A DNA stretch of 64,000 nt from positions 992,001 through 1,056,000 of the forward strand of contig JAPFBL010000068.1 in assembly GCA_026182355.1 (NCBI GenBank), written 5' to 3'. Below the pieces are notes generated by a model. The model searched no databases and was not told where the DNA came from. It worked only from the letters and a program-made list of their open reading frames with translations. Below, piece after piece: positions 1 to 11,971 of this stretch (its first letter is position 1; every line of letters begins with the position of its first letter). The stretch is from Hermatobates lingyangjiaoensis. Its lineage: Eukaryota; Arthropoda; Insecta; Hemiptera; Hermatobatidae. A program made the translations under genes and the position numbers.

Positions 1-2387
1 TTGATACTGAAAAAGCAATATCAAAACAATTATTTTGAGGAGTAGAATAAGAAAAAGCACAGCACACTCCATTGAATGACAATCCATCAAAAAGCACCCC
101 AGCTAAAAAAAAGAAGGCTAGGTGAAGAAAAAAAAAACGAAATATGAATGATTGTATCAGGAAAATCACTTTAGGGTCAACCCCGAGAAGACACGTTGGA
201 AAAACGGAAACTAAAATGATAGATGTCAGGGTCAAAGAGGTGTCCAGCTAAAATAGGGCGTACTTGAGCTGAAGAACAAAATGTCTATTTATGAATTATT
301 AATAAACCCTCCAATAGAAACACTTACATAACTGGTCGACAGGGATGCGTTGTCTAAACAAATAATACATGATTATGGAATTGTATGAATTAGCAAATTA
401 AAAACATTAACTTTACTGGAGTGGTGTAAATCATAGACTGCTATATTAAATTTATTGTTCTAACAATAAAATTATATTCATAATTATATATTTCCATTAT
501 AAAAGGTAGATGCTTAATAAGCAATCTCAGTTGACAGAGTAAATATTTGTTTAAACAGAGAGAAGATTATATGATATTAGAGAAGTTAATATCTGACACA
601 TGCCATTTTAACAGAAGCAAAGACTGAATCATGCCTCAGGCTAAATCAAACTCGTATGAACATAAATCTGAACTTGATAGATGTTAACAACTTCCATTCA
701 AATATCCAGCTTATTCCTGACTAACGAAATTTTGCATCATAAATAGCCTTTGAAAAAGTAATCAAAACGATGGAAGAATAGAACCGATTAAAGTTTGTAC
801 CCTACAAATATCTCTGTTCATTATAATTATGACATTATTATAATTAAATATGTCAACAGTTTCGTCTAACTTGTTCTTAATAAATAACAATATTCATTTA
901 CTACAATAGACAATGTCCACAAATACGTCACTTTGTTTTACTGAAGTTTGATATATAGCAATTAAGTGCAAATTATGAAATGTATATTGACCGAAGTTTT
1001 AATTGTCTTAGTCTTATGACTTTGTATATGTCCTCAGAGAGGACATTAAGGCGTCAGTTATGAGACCGTAAGATGTCAAGTAGTCGATTTATACTACCAT
1101 TTCCAAATACTCTTGAGTTAGGCAAACTGTATGACTCCCAATGTAGAAACAACTCAGTACTGTGGCTTGCTTATTACTAAAATGGGTGCCAAATGATAAA
1201 TGAGTCAAAAATCCGCCCTTAAAACCACACACTAAAAGGTGAAAGACGATAGTTGTTCGCATTTGAAAACAAAGATATATGGGAGGTAGTACAATACTAT
1301 TGCAACAATGAGTAACTGATTTCATTACCTGTCTTCTGATTAATAAATCATATCAATACATTTATTATTTTAATAATTGTTGCAAAGTGGCTTTAAGAAC
1401 ACCCAATACTTTTACATCTAATAAAATTTAATATATATTCCTTAGCTTATATGAATATTACAGAGTGACTGAGAAGAAACATCGTATTTCAAATAATTGT
1501 GGTTCCTACAATGTTGGTTTATTTTCTTAATATATTGTGGTTAAATCCCCAATTAGTTTTACAAATTCTTACTGATAGATCAACAAGTTACATTTTGGCA
1601 ACTACTGGAGGCAGGTAACGAACTTTAAAGATCATATGGACGATCATATGGATTTATATAAAAAAACATACTAAGTAACGAAATGCCGGCCAGAATTAAG
1701 ACAATTATTTACCTATTGAATGTGAATTAGATACTGACCGAGACAGTCATCATTCTTGGTACTATGTGTTACATATGTACCTATATCTTGTTACATTGGT
1801 ACTTGCTACTTTGTCATGACTATACTTCAGCTTTTGTGATCCCAAGGTTTCTAATTATTCCTCACCTGGTCACTTACTGCCCTTATGACAATGTTAAATA
1901 TTTGATTTCCGTATAATATGGATTGAGTCAGGATTATACTATCACTTTTTTTTGGCGGCTTGAAGCAGACAGACATTGTATGATAGGAACACCTTGCCAT
2001 GCTCCACCGGTTGGTCAGCAAAAGTCCCTACTAAAAACATTATCACATGCCTCCTTAGGTATAGTTTAAATGATAACATTCAATTATGGTACTAATAACA
2101 TTAAAAAACATTTGAAATTCAGAAGTTATATCATCAACTGCACGAAAATTTCTGAGTAAATTATTATATGTAGCTCACGGTAAACTAGAGAATACTGTAC
2201 CTGTAATGAAAGTAAAATACAAGACTATGTTATTTCCATTCTTCTGATATCAATATATGAATGGTAAAATCTAAAAAATTATTTGTTTACATTCTTGTAA
2301 AATAATTACAAGAATTTTAACATACCATAGTTTCTTAACTTAGTATATCGTCATTAGTGTTCACTGGCAGAAGACAAATATTCATAT
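1..2387. other. AT-rich intergenic DNA, nothing recognised
   Basis: No coding similarity, repeat unit or RNA gene is visible on either strand. The longest open frame is a short minus-strand one at 1089-1325, with low-complexity, non-conserved-looking content, and I do not call it a gene. There are small T and A runs only. Confidence 0.6.
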
Positions 2388-2418
2388 TTTATATATTATA
2401 TATATATATATATATAAT

Positions 2419-2626
2419 ATGCTTTTAAAAACTGGATGTCTGTTTCCACTGTTTCCAACAGACAACACTGTTGAAGTATTTTGTCATAGTTTTCTTACTT
2501 TGAATAAATATACATATTAAATGTTCAAAATACGCGAGCCAACACCGTTGATGTATTTTGTCATAGTTTTCTCACTTTGACTAATTCTATATTAAGTGGA
2601 AACAGACATCCATTTTTTAAAAGCAT
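2419..2626. repeat. Short inverted-repeat element with internal direct repeats
   Basis: The ends form an imperfect inverted repeat of about 32 bp (2419-2450 against 2595-2626) built on ATGCTTTTAAAAA and a GTGGAAACAGACATCC core. Inside are two direct copies of a roughly 41-bp segment (2463-2503 and 2540-2580, offset 77 bp) containing TATTTTGTCATAG. The left end abuts a (TA)n tract at about 2391-2418. The terminal segment resembles the start of the dispersed repeats at 18735 and 29175 (AAAAACTTTATGTCTG type). There is no coding sequence. It may be a small non-autonomous DNA element or a rearranged end of a larger repeat. Confidence 0.5.
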
Positions 2627-2659
2627 GCATTAAAGAAGGACTGCTCTCAACTTTTACAA

Positions 2660-2830
2660 ATATATATATATATATATATAAAAAGATTTCACATAAACAC
2701 GTGAAACAACAATCAATGATCAAACCACAATAAGAAATGGGAAAACAAGACTAAGATCTTTCAACCGTAACAAGCGGTCTTCGTCAGAGTCAAAAACCCA
2801 ACTTTTATATTGTGGTTTGATCATTGATAT
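2660..2830. mobile_element. PLE family A terminal repeat, partly deleted inverted dimer
   Basis: A (TA)n tract (2660-2679) is followed by the family A tail reading inward (AAAAGATTTCACATAAACAC) and then a minus-strand hairpin at 2758-2787. Read on the minus strand the hairpin is CTGACGA, A, stem GACCG/CGGTT, GAAAGATCTT. After it comes only the outer end of a second, inverted copy (TATTGTGGTTTGATCATTG). This is therefore a dimer like those at 5.8 and 13.3 kb that has lost most of its right arm. It is flanked on the right by another TA-rich tract. Confidence 0.7.
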
Positions 2831-2888
2831 AGATATATATATATATATATAATATATATAATATATAATTATAGCATATATAAATATA

Positions 2889-2923
<35 letters not shown>

Positions 2924-2935
2924 GAGGAATTATTA
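2827..2935. repeat. (TA)n-rich tract
   Basis: Interrupted TA dinucleotide repeat joining the family A fragment on its left. In this window such tracts almost always mark the outer edge of a PLE terminal repeat. Confidence 0.9.
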
Positions 2936-5763
2936 TTTAATAATATATATGATCAAAGCATCTTAACATTTCAGACCTTACAGACTATGTTCTGTACAGC
3001 TTTTTTTTTTACTATAAATAGGTTCAATTTCATAGCGACGGAGGGAAGACATTTTGTACAGGAAGAAAATTGAGGAGGGAATAAGCCGGGAGACGGATTC
3101 TATAAATAACATTCCCTGGTGTCCCGCAATTTCATTGCCGCAGTTCTAAGGGAGGAATAAGGGAAAATCATGTTATAAGACGTGAAGCGTCTGACTCAGA
3201 ATACGCCCTGCCAAGGGCTTTGTTAAGGCCATGATCTGTTTTTAGAGCAGCTGCAAGCCAGCTTCGGCAAAAAGACATATATTTCGTCTGGCATATTTAT
3301 TAAGCTGGTTTCATGCGTCCATTATCTTTGCTTATTTATCAACCAATCCGATTATTGGGATAAACAAATCATGAAATACGGTAGTCTACACTATCAAGCT
3401 AATTTTTAAAGTATTTAGTTCAATATCAGCCACGGCTCAGTGTATGTACTACAAGCAACTATTTGCGTATTACATATAGATAAAAGGATTTGTAAGGCAG
3501 TTCTTAATGCTAAGATACACATGTCTGAATAGGAAAGTACTATCAGTACAGGTGTATTAACACAGGACGCATGAAAAATATTCTCTCTCTCTCTCTCCTT
3601 GTCGTAGTCTCTTACTAAAAAACAACTATTTATAATCATGCTTCTCAACGTTTGTTCGTGTAGAACGTATCACTTGAAAAATCCAATTATGAACGTGTCA
3701 TGCGAGTGTAGGTAATTAATCGTAACAATGAAAAAAAATATTTTTTTTCCGTAACATTAATTCCAAATAAGAAGCCAATAATATTTTTTTAAAAAAAACA
3801 ACATAACTTTAATAGAATTGTTCACTTTCTCAACAAAATCAATTATGGATAGAGCACAAAAAAAGAATATTGCATTTAAAATATTAGATAATTTTGGCAA
3901 ATTAATTATAATAGTGGCCGATGTTTTATTAGCCAGGTTTGAATAAGTCAAGGGTCAGTTCGCTTTTTGGTATAGACCAATAATTACCATGGACTCCCAT
4001 AATACTATTTTGACTCCTGAACCCACTTCAAGCAAGTGTGGGTCACTGAGAGTCCATGTGTGTCTCATCGAGGAAAGAGTCTCTTTTCCTTTGTGATCTA
4101 GTAAAGATCAACCATTTTTAATTTATTTAAAGATCACCATTTTATTGTGAATAACATCACAATCGTCTCTGTCTCTTCATTTTCTAGTCTTCTCTTGGTG
4201 AGGGACAACATTTTAGAATAACGCCTTCTGTTCGTGTCATTTCTATTCTGTTATGTTTACTGTGTTAGCCTCCAGATTATATATGAACTAAAATCTTCGT
4301 AATATTTTTCGAATGTTGATATTATGATTTAATAGCTACAACCCCAGTATTTCTCTTGCTAACTTGTCGTTATGGATTTCATATGTTTTTTCGATGCTCC
4401 AGCAATTCGGTAGGTACATCGAGTCGGGTATAGTCAAAAACATAATGTACCTTCTTTTACTACTAAAGATCTCAGACTTGGATCTTGGCCGTCATCTCGC
4501 GGTGAACTGGCTGTAAATCTTCATCAAGCCGTACCTCTGATATGAAATAAAAATCAGCATCCAGTGACCATATGATATGAGATACCCGTAAACTTCCTTG
4601 TCACCTAACTTAAGTGAGGAGAAATGAATGACTCCCGATGGAGAATCTGCACAATGATCTGACTCGAACATAAATAAAATGTTTATCCAATAACAAAAAA
4701 GGCACAGTTACCGTCCTAGAAGAGCACTAAAGGTCAACTTCTAAAGTATAGGTATTAGAAAAAAAACCAGTAAAAAAATTGCTAATATTCACACGATTTA
4801 ACTTTCAACAACTGGTTAAAGATTGCAATAGGGATAAAAGCTTGAGTAAAAGGTAATATTGGTTTTTATATATTTGGCAGGTTGTATGATTTACGACGAA
4901 AGGGCGTTTGATCGCCAAGCCCTGCAGAGAGAGTTATCTGGGCCTTGTTACAGAACCGAATTAAAGCCAATGATTTATATAAGTTGGAAGTGCGAGGCAC
5001 ACGGACGCGCGCATGCACACATGCGAGCTGCGGAGTCCAATCCACTAATTGAAATTACCTTTACACTTCCGCCAAATCTATTTAACTTGATCCTCACTTT
5101 CACTGTAGAGGGACGCTCAATTTGGGTAATTAAATGTAGCACTAACATAGGCAATCTAATTACCGTTTTGCACACGTGCTGAATTAAAAACTGACCACTC
5201 TATACACTTATTTCACCTCTTGCCAGGACCACAAACGAAATGATATCACTTTACAAAAAACTTATTATAACAACTCACAATTGAAGAGGATTTCTAGCAA
5301 AATATTTTTATTTACATATTCAAGTAGCAGTTTTCTGAATTTTCGCAAATAACATCAGTAACGTTTAATGGAAAAATCAAAGAGGCAGGTGACAGATAGA
5401 TGGCATGTAAGCTCAAACTCTGAAGAAACCCTTCAGTATATTTCTTTTTATAAAAAAGAAACTTTGCGAGGAGGAAGTATTATTTACCATCACGTGTAAA
5501 CACCGTACACTAACTAATAGCACTACGGTCATTCAATCAATTTTTCCTTAAAGAATTTATTGAATGATTTATTTAAATATTAATGTGCAGATCAGAAGTA
5601 ACTTACAATTATACTGTTAATTATTATTGAAAACATATAGATTATATTTTAGTGACTATTGAAACATTCATCAAAGTGTGTTTGAGACAGTAGGTGTGTT
5701 TGTTTCTTAGTTCTGTGTTTGTGATTCAACGTGAAACGTTTGTTGTCCTTTTCCCTGTTTACA
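2936..5763. other. Intergenic DNA, no gene supported
   Basis: There is a short CT repeat at about 3582-3598. Two less AT-rich patches, 3036-3250 and 4895-5180, stand out from the background. The second carries TAATTA words, a CACGTG palindrome and a 107-codon open frame on the plus strand, but an overlapping minus-strand frame and no protein-family resemblance argue against coding. Either patch could be conserved non-coding DNA, which cannot be judged from one sequence. Confidence 0.5.
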
Positions 5764-5776
5764 ATATATATATATA

Positions 5777-5982
5777 TAAAAAGATTTCACATAAACACGT
5801 GAAACAACAATCAATGATCAAACCACAATAAGAAATGGGAAAGCAAGACTAAGATCTTTCAACCGTAACAAGCGGTCTTCGTCAGAGTCAAAAACCTGGA
5901 GTTGGGTTTTTGACTCTGACGAAGGCCGCTTGTTACGGTTGAAAGATCTTAGTCTTGTTTTCCCATTTCTTATTGTGGTTTG

Positions 5983-5987
<5 letters not shown>
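5777..5987. mobile_element. PLE family A terminal repeats, head-to-head inverted dimer
   Basis: Near-perfect palindrome: left arm 5814-5896, right arm 5905-5987 (83 bp each, 8-nt spacer). Each arm carries the family A hairpin, on minus at 5856-5885 and on plus at 5916-5945. The plus hairpin reads CTGACGA, A, stem GGCCG..CGGTT, then GAAAGATCTTAGTC. The GACT before CTGACGA can pair with AGTC after AGATCTT, as in hammerhead helix I. Both sides end in (TA)n (5764-5778 and 5988-6022). The left side also keeps the tail AAAAGATTTCACATAAACAC. There is no coding sequence. Confidence 0.8.

Positions 5988-6022
<35 letters not shown>
5988..6022. repeat. (TA)n microsatellite
   Basis: Uninterrupted TA repeat directly abutting the right arm of the family A dimer. 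Confidence 0.95.
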
Positions 6023-6025
<3 letters not shown>

Positions 6026-6663
6026 ACAAGCTCGACATCAATACTTCTTCATGGGATTATTTGTATAAAAATAATATTTTTTTTGTGGAACAATAACGCT
6101 CCATGCTGTACCAATAGCACTAATCTCACAAATGGACTATTTTTTTTATAATTTTGTAAACTAAAGTCGTGGTTTTTTTTATTTCATTAGAAAAAAAATA
6201 TGTTGTAATAACAGGACACGCAGTACTCTCTATACTTGAATAGACTGCAACACCAATGCTACATGTGGACCTATGAGATGTTTGGAAGGGCTAAATAGAT
6301 TTAGTAAACTTGCAATAGCATTGAAGACACCCAGGAGGACCACTGTCCGTCAAAAGTAAACTAACTTTTTCTTAAGTTGGTCAATAAACTTTTTTTGTCT
6401 CAATTTCTTTTTAACAGGGAGTTTAGTTCTTCGATAAATCCCATTCACTTTTCAGCCCTTCACTTCATATTGTCATACTGTTTTCCAATTGAACTTTAGT
6501 TTAACTCAAATCTCATATACATCATAAGTTATTTTATCTTACCCACATATACTCTAGAATATATCCACTTTCTTAAGCTCCTGTGGACTCTGGAAATTCT
6601 GATGCACATTAATTTAGCTTACATAACCTACTATACAGAAATAACATAAAGATATCATTCATT
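6023..6663. other. AT-rich DNA, nothing recognised
   Basis: Several T and A runs (6079-6088, 6140-6200). No repeat or coding signal. Confidence 0.6.
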
Positions 6664-6960
6664 AGATGTGCAATTTGTAATTGTGTGGTATTTACTCATA
6701 CTGAAGTAAATGTATAGAAGACAGTCTTCACACAAAAAGAAACCTTTTTATTCTAGGTGTTTCGAACACTTCGTGTTAATTGTCAAGTGAACTTCCAATG
6801 GATGGAGTATAGGGTCGAACAGTTTTACGTTCACTCTAACTGTGCGATCCTCTACTCTTTCCATTCAAAGTTTACCTGATGATGAACACGAGGTGTTCGA
6901 AACGCCCAGAATAAGATGTATGGAAACATCTTATGGTTTTTTGTATGGAAACTTTTAAGC
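6664..6960. mobile_element. PLE-like family G terminal repeat, inverted dimer
   Basis: Two inverted hairpins face each other. The minus copy at 6756-6787 is degenerate. The plus copy at 6875-6906 reads CTGATGA, T, stem GAACAC/GTGTTC, GAAACGCC. Outer parts also pair (TTATTCTAGG against CCAGAATAA, and an imperfect pair of CCATT-containing segments). The left outer segment (TGTGGTATTTACTCATACTG) recurs at 24185-24260 and inverted near 7795-7860 and 22612-22670, so this is a dispersed family. The hairpin layout matches the other PLE terminal repeats here, but no coding sequence is attached, so the PLE assignment is inference. Confidence 0.55.
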
Positions 6961-9229
6961 AAAAAAAAAATCAAATTAACTTTTAATAGTTGTTGACATG
7001 TCTAACGTAGAGGTTAATAGTTGGAACTCTACAAACAACATTAATTCGTTACCGGATCATAATGGTAACTAGAATTTCTCGTACTTCTTACGATGTTTTC
7101 CTATAGCATATAACTAGAAACTGTTAATCTCTTTCTGGCCTGCAAAAATCATTCAAATTAACCCTAAATAGCCGTAAAACACATCTTCCTTATTACTTAA
7201 ATTGAACATGAAATAACAATAATAGGATAAATAAAATGACATTAAGTTATTAAGGGAACAACATTTGGGTTTATTATGATCTCTCACCAAGGAGGAAGTC
7301 GTAATATGCGTGTTGTATCACTCTACCGAGCAGTATCCACAATTTTCAGAGCTATGGCAATGTGAAATGTTCCTTCCAAAATTCACGAAGGTTCATTTGA
7401 CTACTCTACATGGTTTCAAGGATAAAAGTTCCAACAAGTCCCTTGAATTCAGTTTTCTGAAGTTTCAGATTACCAAATGAGCCAAGTAAGGTACTGAAAA
7501 TTCTCGTAACTTGGATTTTCTCCAATACCAAAGACATCTGGTGTCTCGAAGTAGAGTAACTGGTGTGCAGAGATTAAGCAGTACTATAAGTAAGCAGAGG
7601 TTATAAGTAAATTATAAAACGTCTTACACCAGATTTATTTTTCGTTTATTTACGACTACATCATTATATTTGTTTGATGGGTTCTAATTTTGGGTATAAC
7701 AGAAAAAGGTACAATTTTGGGGGACTTCATACTAAATATTCATAATAACTATGAATGTATTTATATATTCATATTTCATATACAACTTGTTTTTGTGGAG
7801 TAATTCTTGAAATGTCCAATATGAGTAAATACCAAACTATAATAGATTGCACAAGTAATATATTAAATATAATATAATAAGTAATATAATACTAATATTA
7901 TAATTATAACTATAATTATTCTTATTCTTATAATAATAAGTATAATTATTCAGTTATGAGTTACAATTTCATAAAATCATTAGCTGATTAACAGTACATG
8001 TTTATAAACTACTCATTTCTAAATTAATGCCTATAAAAAATAATTCCATAAATATGATTCTAACTATTAGAATGATTTATATGAGTTGCTATTCGATAAA
8101 TTCATCTTGAATAATTTCAAATGAGTTGAAATTTAGTTAAAATTTTTGAAGAAAAGAAAACTAGCATTTATTTAGACAGTAAAAGTTTTAAAATATAATA
8201 TTTCTTTATCAGAAACAATAAATATCGAATAAACTGAATAAATTTATTATTTCTACTATTATTTCACTGATTGTAATGAAAATGCTATTGGGGTGTCTGT
8301 TTGGAATAATTGATTAAAAGTTGGAAGGAATTTGTTTTTTATGAATCTTATTTAATAATGTACATAAAATGGTTGTATTAGAAATGATTTCAGTCCTATG
8401 AGTGACCAATTTACAAAAAATATAGTCAATTAGGCAAGGAACCACAACTACTAAAACAGGTTTGCAACTTCTGAATATACCGTTATGATTAGATCTAATG
8501 ACAGAGATTAGTGACGTCATCTAATGAGTTATCAATTAAGAGCAGTAGAGTTTAGACAGTCGATTATATTGTCAGTAGACTGTGTTCCAGTAATCAATTT
8601 TAAGAAATTATAAAATCTTAACAAATTAAGAGGAATATATTATTCGCTGTAGAAAGAAACTAATCAAATATATTGATATTCTTGAGAAGCTAGATACAAA
8701 CTCTATTCATGAATGCGATTAAACAAATCAAACCTGAGACCGCCTTTCTCTTGCCTAAATATAGACGGTAGTGAATTTGATAGGGTAGGATCTAATTAAA
8801 CATAACCGATACCATCAGTTATGTTACATCCGAATCCATAGAAACAAGAGATTGTATAAAGTTTGTTCATCGAAATTAGGGAATTTCGTATTAAACTTTT
8901 GACCCGGAAGGGCAATATCTGTTCGCATATCATCATATGAAATATAAGACCACAAGAGAAAAAGGAAAACAATAGAAAATAATGCCCGGAGATCTTTCAC
9001 TTTATGTCATCAGAGGACAAACAAAGTAAAAACAAAGAAACGTTTTTCCTAACTCCTTATTTCATTTTAATTTTAGTTCTGTGATAACATAAAGTGAAAG
9101 GGGTCAGACTAATAATCTCTATTCTTTTCCTTTTGGATGTAGGCTTCATTGATTAAATCACGTGTTTATATTGATTCTCCTGCATATCATCATCTGTATA
9201 TCACCATGGAGGTGGTATACATGCTTTCC
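6961..9229. other. AT-rich DNA with a short family G fragment
   Basis: About 7795-7860 carries the inverted family G outer segment (TATGAGTAAATACC...GCACAAGTAAT). About 7855-7960 is low-complexity TAATA sequence. The remainder shows no gene or repeat that I recognise. Confidence 0.5.
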
Positions 9230-9411
9230 TCCCCTCTTCCCATCGCCATGCATGCCAATAGCCACGATCTCCCCTTTAATGAGTGCGACAGTTTGCAGAT
9301 TCTGCGACAAATCCTTCTGACTGCAAAGATCTAACTCTACGAGCCTCTGAAGAAGCTCATATTCGTTATTAAGTTAGTGGAGTGAACCTGACCCTACTCA
9401 AAAGAGGTAAT
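9230..9411 (+). pseudogene. Broken PLE GIY-YIG endonuclease C-terminus
   Basis: Two plus-strand frames together match the end of the PLE protein at 37119-37907. The first frame gives PLPIAMHANSHDLPFNEC followed by LQILRQI, against PVATHASSHGLSFNDC and VQVLRQI. After a frameshift near 9328 a second frame gives DLTLRASEEAHI, the segment holding the conserved Glu region, then breaks again at about 9364. The nucleotide sequence still aligns to the terminal GLNLKR and stop at about 9403. It is therefore a decayed copy with at least two indels. The GIY and YIG motifs are not present, so the piece starts in the middle of the domain. Confidence 0.75.
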
Positions 9412-9788
9412 GTTTAATTAGTCCCTTGTCTATCGATTTCATTTTTTATTATCAAATATCCTTTGTTATCATTTATTACTTAAATACTTCATTTTTCTAT
9501 TATTTTAATTATTTCATTTTTATTATTTAATTACTTTATATATTTAATATTATTATTTTCATTCACAGTTTTATTTTATTTTATCATATCTGAGTCTGTA
9601 CTTTTTTTTATGTGTCAATTCTTCTGTTCATCTATCAATTTTTTCTTTTATTTATTTATTATTTTTTCATATTTCCTAATTCAATGTAATATAAATTGAT
9701 TCCTCACTCATTCACTCATATCACATCCATATGTTCTTCTTATATCCTCATAGAAACCCATATTTATTATCCCAAATTATATAAATAT
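9412..9788 (+). mobile_element. 3' untranslated region of the 9.2-kb PLE copy
   Basis: T-rich sequence with ATTTATTTATT words and TATAAATTGATTCC. It is shared with the 3' regions at 32515-32615 and 34440-34600, which lie between a GIY-YIG end and a terminal hairpin. That places it as PLE 3' UTR. Confidence 0.6.
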
Positions 9789-9883
9789 TGATAAAAGTAT
9801 GGACTAGTATGACTATTGAAGAACTGACTGAGTCCCGATAAACCTTTGTTTTGTTTCTATTCCACGGTTGATACTTTTATCAA

Positions 9884-9884
<1 letters not shown>
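9789..9884. mobile_element. PLE family F tail fragment
   Basis: Contains GAAGAACTGACTGAGTCCC, GATAAAC and the outer tail GATACTTTTATCAAT, as at the right end of the family F dimer at 40.5 kb. Its two ends (ATTGATAAAAGTAT and ATACTTTTATCAAT) are inverted copies of each other. It runs directly into (TA)n. Confidence 0.6.

Positions 9885-9941
<57 letters not shown>
9885..9941. repeat. (TA)n microsatellite
   Basis: Long uninterrupted TA tract shared as a boundary by a family F tail on the left and a family H hairpin unit on the right. Confidence 0.95.
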
Positions 9942-9943
<2 letters not shown>

Positions 9944-10035
9944 GTCTTCTCCTGATAACGAACAAAAGTTCAAAATATTCAATTTAGTAAGTGCATATAT
10001 TTTATCTTCTTATTGAGTCGTTTTTTGTGTAACAA
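9942..10035 (+). mobile_element. PLE family H terminal hairpin unit
   Basis: Carries CTGATAA, C, stem GAAC/GTTC and then AAAATATTCAATT, followed by a short tail. It is related to the better kept copy at 34838-34985 (CTGTTGA, C, GAAC/GTTC, GAAATATTGAATT). The core is degenerate here (CTGATAA). Confidence 0.55.
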
Positions 10036-10053
10036 ATGTTATATGCATACAAT

Positions 10054-10190
10054 AAAAGTTTATCAGAACTCGGTCAGTTATTCGGGTTCAAACTAAATTC
10101 TCATTGCTGACGTTTGGTTTTTATTTATCACCTTTATCATAGGCAGCCTATAAAATTTTGAAACAGAAATAGTAAAGTATTACATTAGGG
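10054..10190 (-). mobile_element. PLE family F terminal repeat, single copy
   Basis: On plus it reads TTTATCAGAACTCGGTCAG, a diverged TCATTGC..ACGTTTGG segment and TTTATC..CCTTTATCATAGGCAG. It matches one arm of the family F dimers at 33.1, 40.2 and 57.4 kb. The hairpin strand is minus. No second arm is visible. Confidence 0.6.
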
Positions 10191-10234
10191 ATCTTTTTTA
10201 AAAGAAATAATTTGTGCATTTCAATATAAACTTT

Positions 10235-10300
10235 TTTTTACTCCTCTGATAACTGAGCTGTTATCGAAACGAATATTTCTGATCAAAACTCGTTTTCAAA
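10235..10300 (+). repeat. Degenerate PLE-type hairpin
   Basis: A hairpin with stem GATAAC/GTTATC and a 6-nt loop is followed directly by GAAACGAATATTTC. CTCCTCT precedes it where other copies have CTGANGA. It probably belongs to the same class of terminal hairpins but is weak evidence on its own. Confidence 0.35.
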
Positions 10301-10867
10301 AAATTTAATCAAACACAATACTTTCAGTTGTGCATATTCCATGTAAAGATTAAATAACTGAAAGTGGTAATACCTATTAAGTTAAAAGAAAAAAAGACTT
10401 ACTGATAATTATAATAAACTGTTTATATAACCTAATATAGTATAGTATAATAGTAGAAGTTAGAGTGAAGTTAAGAAAAGAGATGTGGAGGAGGTGGTAT
10501 TAAGAGCAGTAGGTAATATGTGATCATCAATCATCAGAAAGCACCCCACACAATCCCTCACTATGTCCTTTGCATTTCTCTTCTACCTCCGCTGTTTCCT
10601 CTGCTCAAAACCACTCGTCTCTTGAATTTCAAACTCAGTTATATAACAAAGGTGAATTATCTAGCAAAATAATGGAGCTGGTTTTAGTAAAATTGTGGAA
10701 AGTAGTCAACACAACTAGTGGAGCTATCAAATGAATCACACTTCAAACGAGATAGCTACACATAATATTAATATTATGTGTAAGAATCAAGAAAAGAAAT
10801 CAGTCCGTCAGGGCAATTAAAAAAACTCTATAAGAATACATTAACTATACCAACGGAGGCACATTTC

Positions 10868-10927
10868 AAAATATATATATATACATGTATACATGTATAG
10901 TATATATATATATATATATATAATATA

Positions 10928-10972
<45 letters not shown>
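10868..10972. repeat. Interrupted (TA)n tract
   Basis: TA repeats with two ACATGTATACATGTATA palindromic words embedded near the left end. Confidence 0.9.
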
Positions 10973-10975
<3 letters not shown>

Positions 10976-11055
10976 AGCTATGAAGTTTTAACAAAGAGAC
11001 AAGGAAGGAATCTTGCTAATTGGAGAAATTATGCATGAAACTTATACAAGCCAAA
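10973..11055. repeat. Dispersed repeat, copy 1 of 2
   Basis: Diverged copy of 55915-56005. Shared words include AGTTTTAA, AAGAGAC, GAGGAAGGAAT or its variant AAGGAAGGAAT, TGGAGAAATT and ACAAGCCAAATAT. It starts at a (TA)n edge, as the PLE pieces do, and may be another PLE or LINE fragment. Identity unknown. Confidence 0.5.
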
Positions 11056-11820
11056 TATATACATATTACATGATTTCATACTAAATACGTAAAATAAAGT
11101 TACCATAACAACCACACAGAAGAAATTAGAAAAAACGTCTAAGATATCAGGATCAATGTAACTTCTCATTAAAATCACATTTTAGTGCCATCCTGAATCG
11201 TTTGCTGCAGTTTAGAGGTTAACGTTTAGGTATACATGTATACAATACCATGTCTATTTAGGTATGGATAACGAACAGTATCCTGATTGTGTTTCTTACA
11301 GCCATGATAGGGGTCGGTTTTCCGAATGTACGCCTAGTATGCCAATGTTGTTTTTACTAGTTGATATTGATATTGGTAATATCACCAGTAGCCATAAAGT
11401 TAAAGTAAACAAAGAAATTATGGTTATCCTTAATAAAATTATTAAAATCAAATCAGCCTTCCAAAACTTCTTACATAATTTCTGTTATAAATATTTTTTG
11501 ATAATTTCATTGAAACATATCTTCGTAATGGCAAGTTATCAATTTATTAAGAAAATATTTCTATGAACAATGCATATTTTAAAAGATTAAACATGATGAG
11601 GATCTAATTCTTTTTTATTTCAAATGCGCAAGTGTTCTATACCTTGAAAAATATTAACCAGAGAAATTCATTCTGTGCTTACTTATTCGAAGTAGAAATC
11701 AACAACTTTTGTGGTTTGTTCAATTTAGTGTTTATAGAAGTTGAGTCCCATTTTTTTTTTTTTTTTTTTGGCTCCCCTAAGCTTTACATTTTTTTATAGA
11801 GAAAAAAAATCGAACTTAAC
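11056..11820. other. AT-rich DNA, nothing recognised
   Basis: Contains a T19 run at 11751-11769 and short palindromic TATACATGTATAC. A 100-codon plus-strand frame at 11264-11566 has no family resemblance. Confidence 0.5.
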
Positions 11821-11971
11821 TTTAAAATTTAAAATACGTTCCTTAAGAAATTAGGTCTAAAAATTGACTACTCCTGATTATAGGCTGACGTTTCTCTGTC
11901 GGAGAAATTCGATCAAAAATTGTAGTCAATTTCTGGACCTAATTCTTCAAGAAACCTATTTTGAACTTCAA
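11821..11971. repeat. 50-bp inverted repeat with a hammerhead-like minus-strand centre
   Basis: Arms 11821-11871 and 11922-11971 pair over about 50 bp with a few mismatches (AATTAGGTCTAAAAATTGAC against GTCAATTTCTGGACCTAATT). The 50-nt spacer read on the minus strand has TTGATCGAA, stem TTCTC/GAGAA with a 5-nt loop, then ACGTC. That is the same order as the PLE terminal hairpins, ending in a GTC triplet. It is interpreted as a decayed PLE-type inverted terminal unit. Confidence 0.45.

Noticed and set aside
4859..5182. 107-codon plus-strand open frame.
   Set aside because: No start context, splice context or domain, an overlapping minus-strand frame, and the patch looks more like non-coding DNA.
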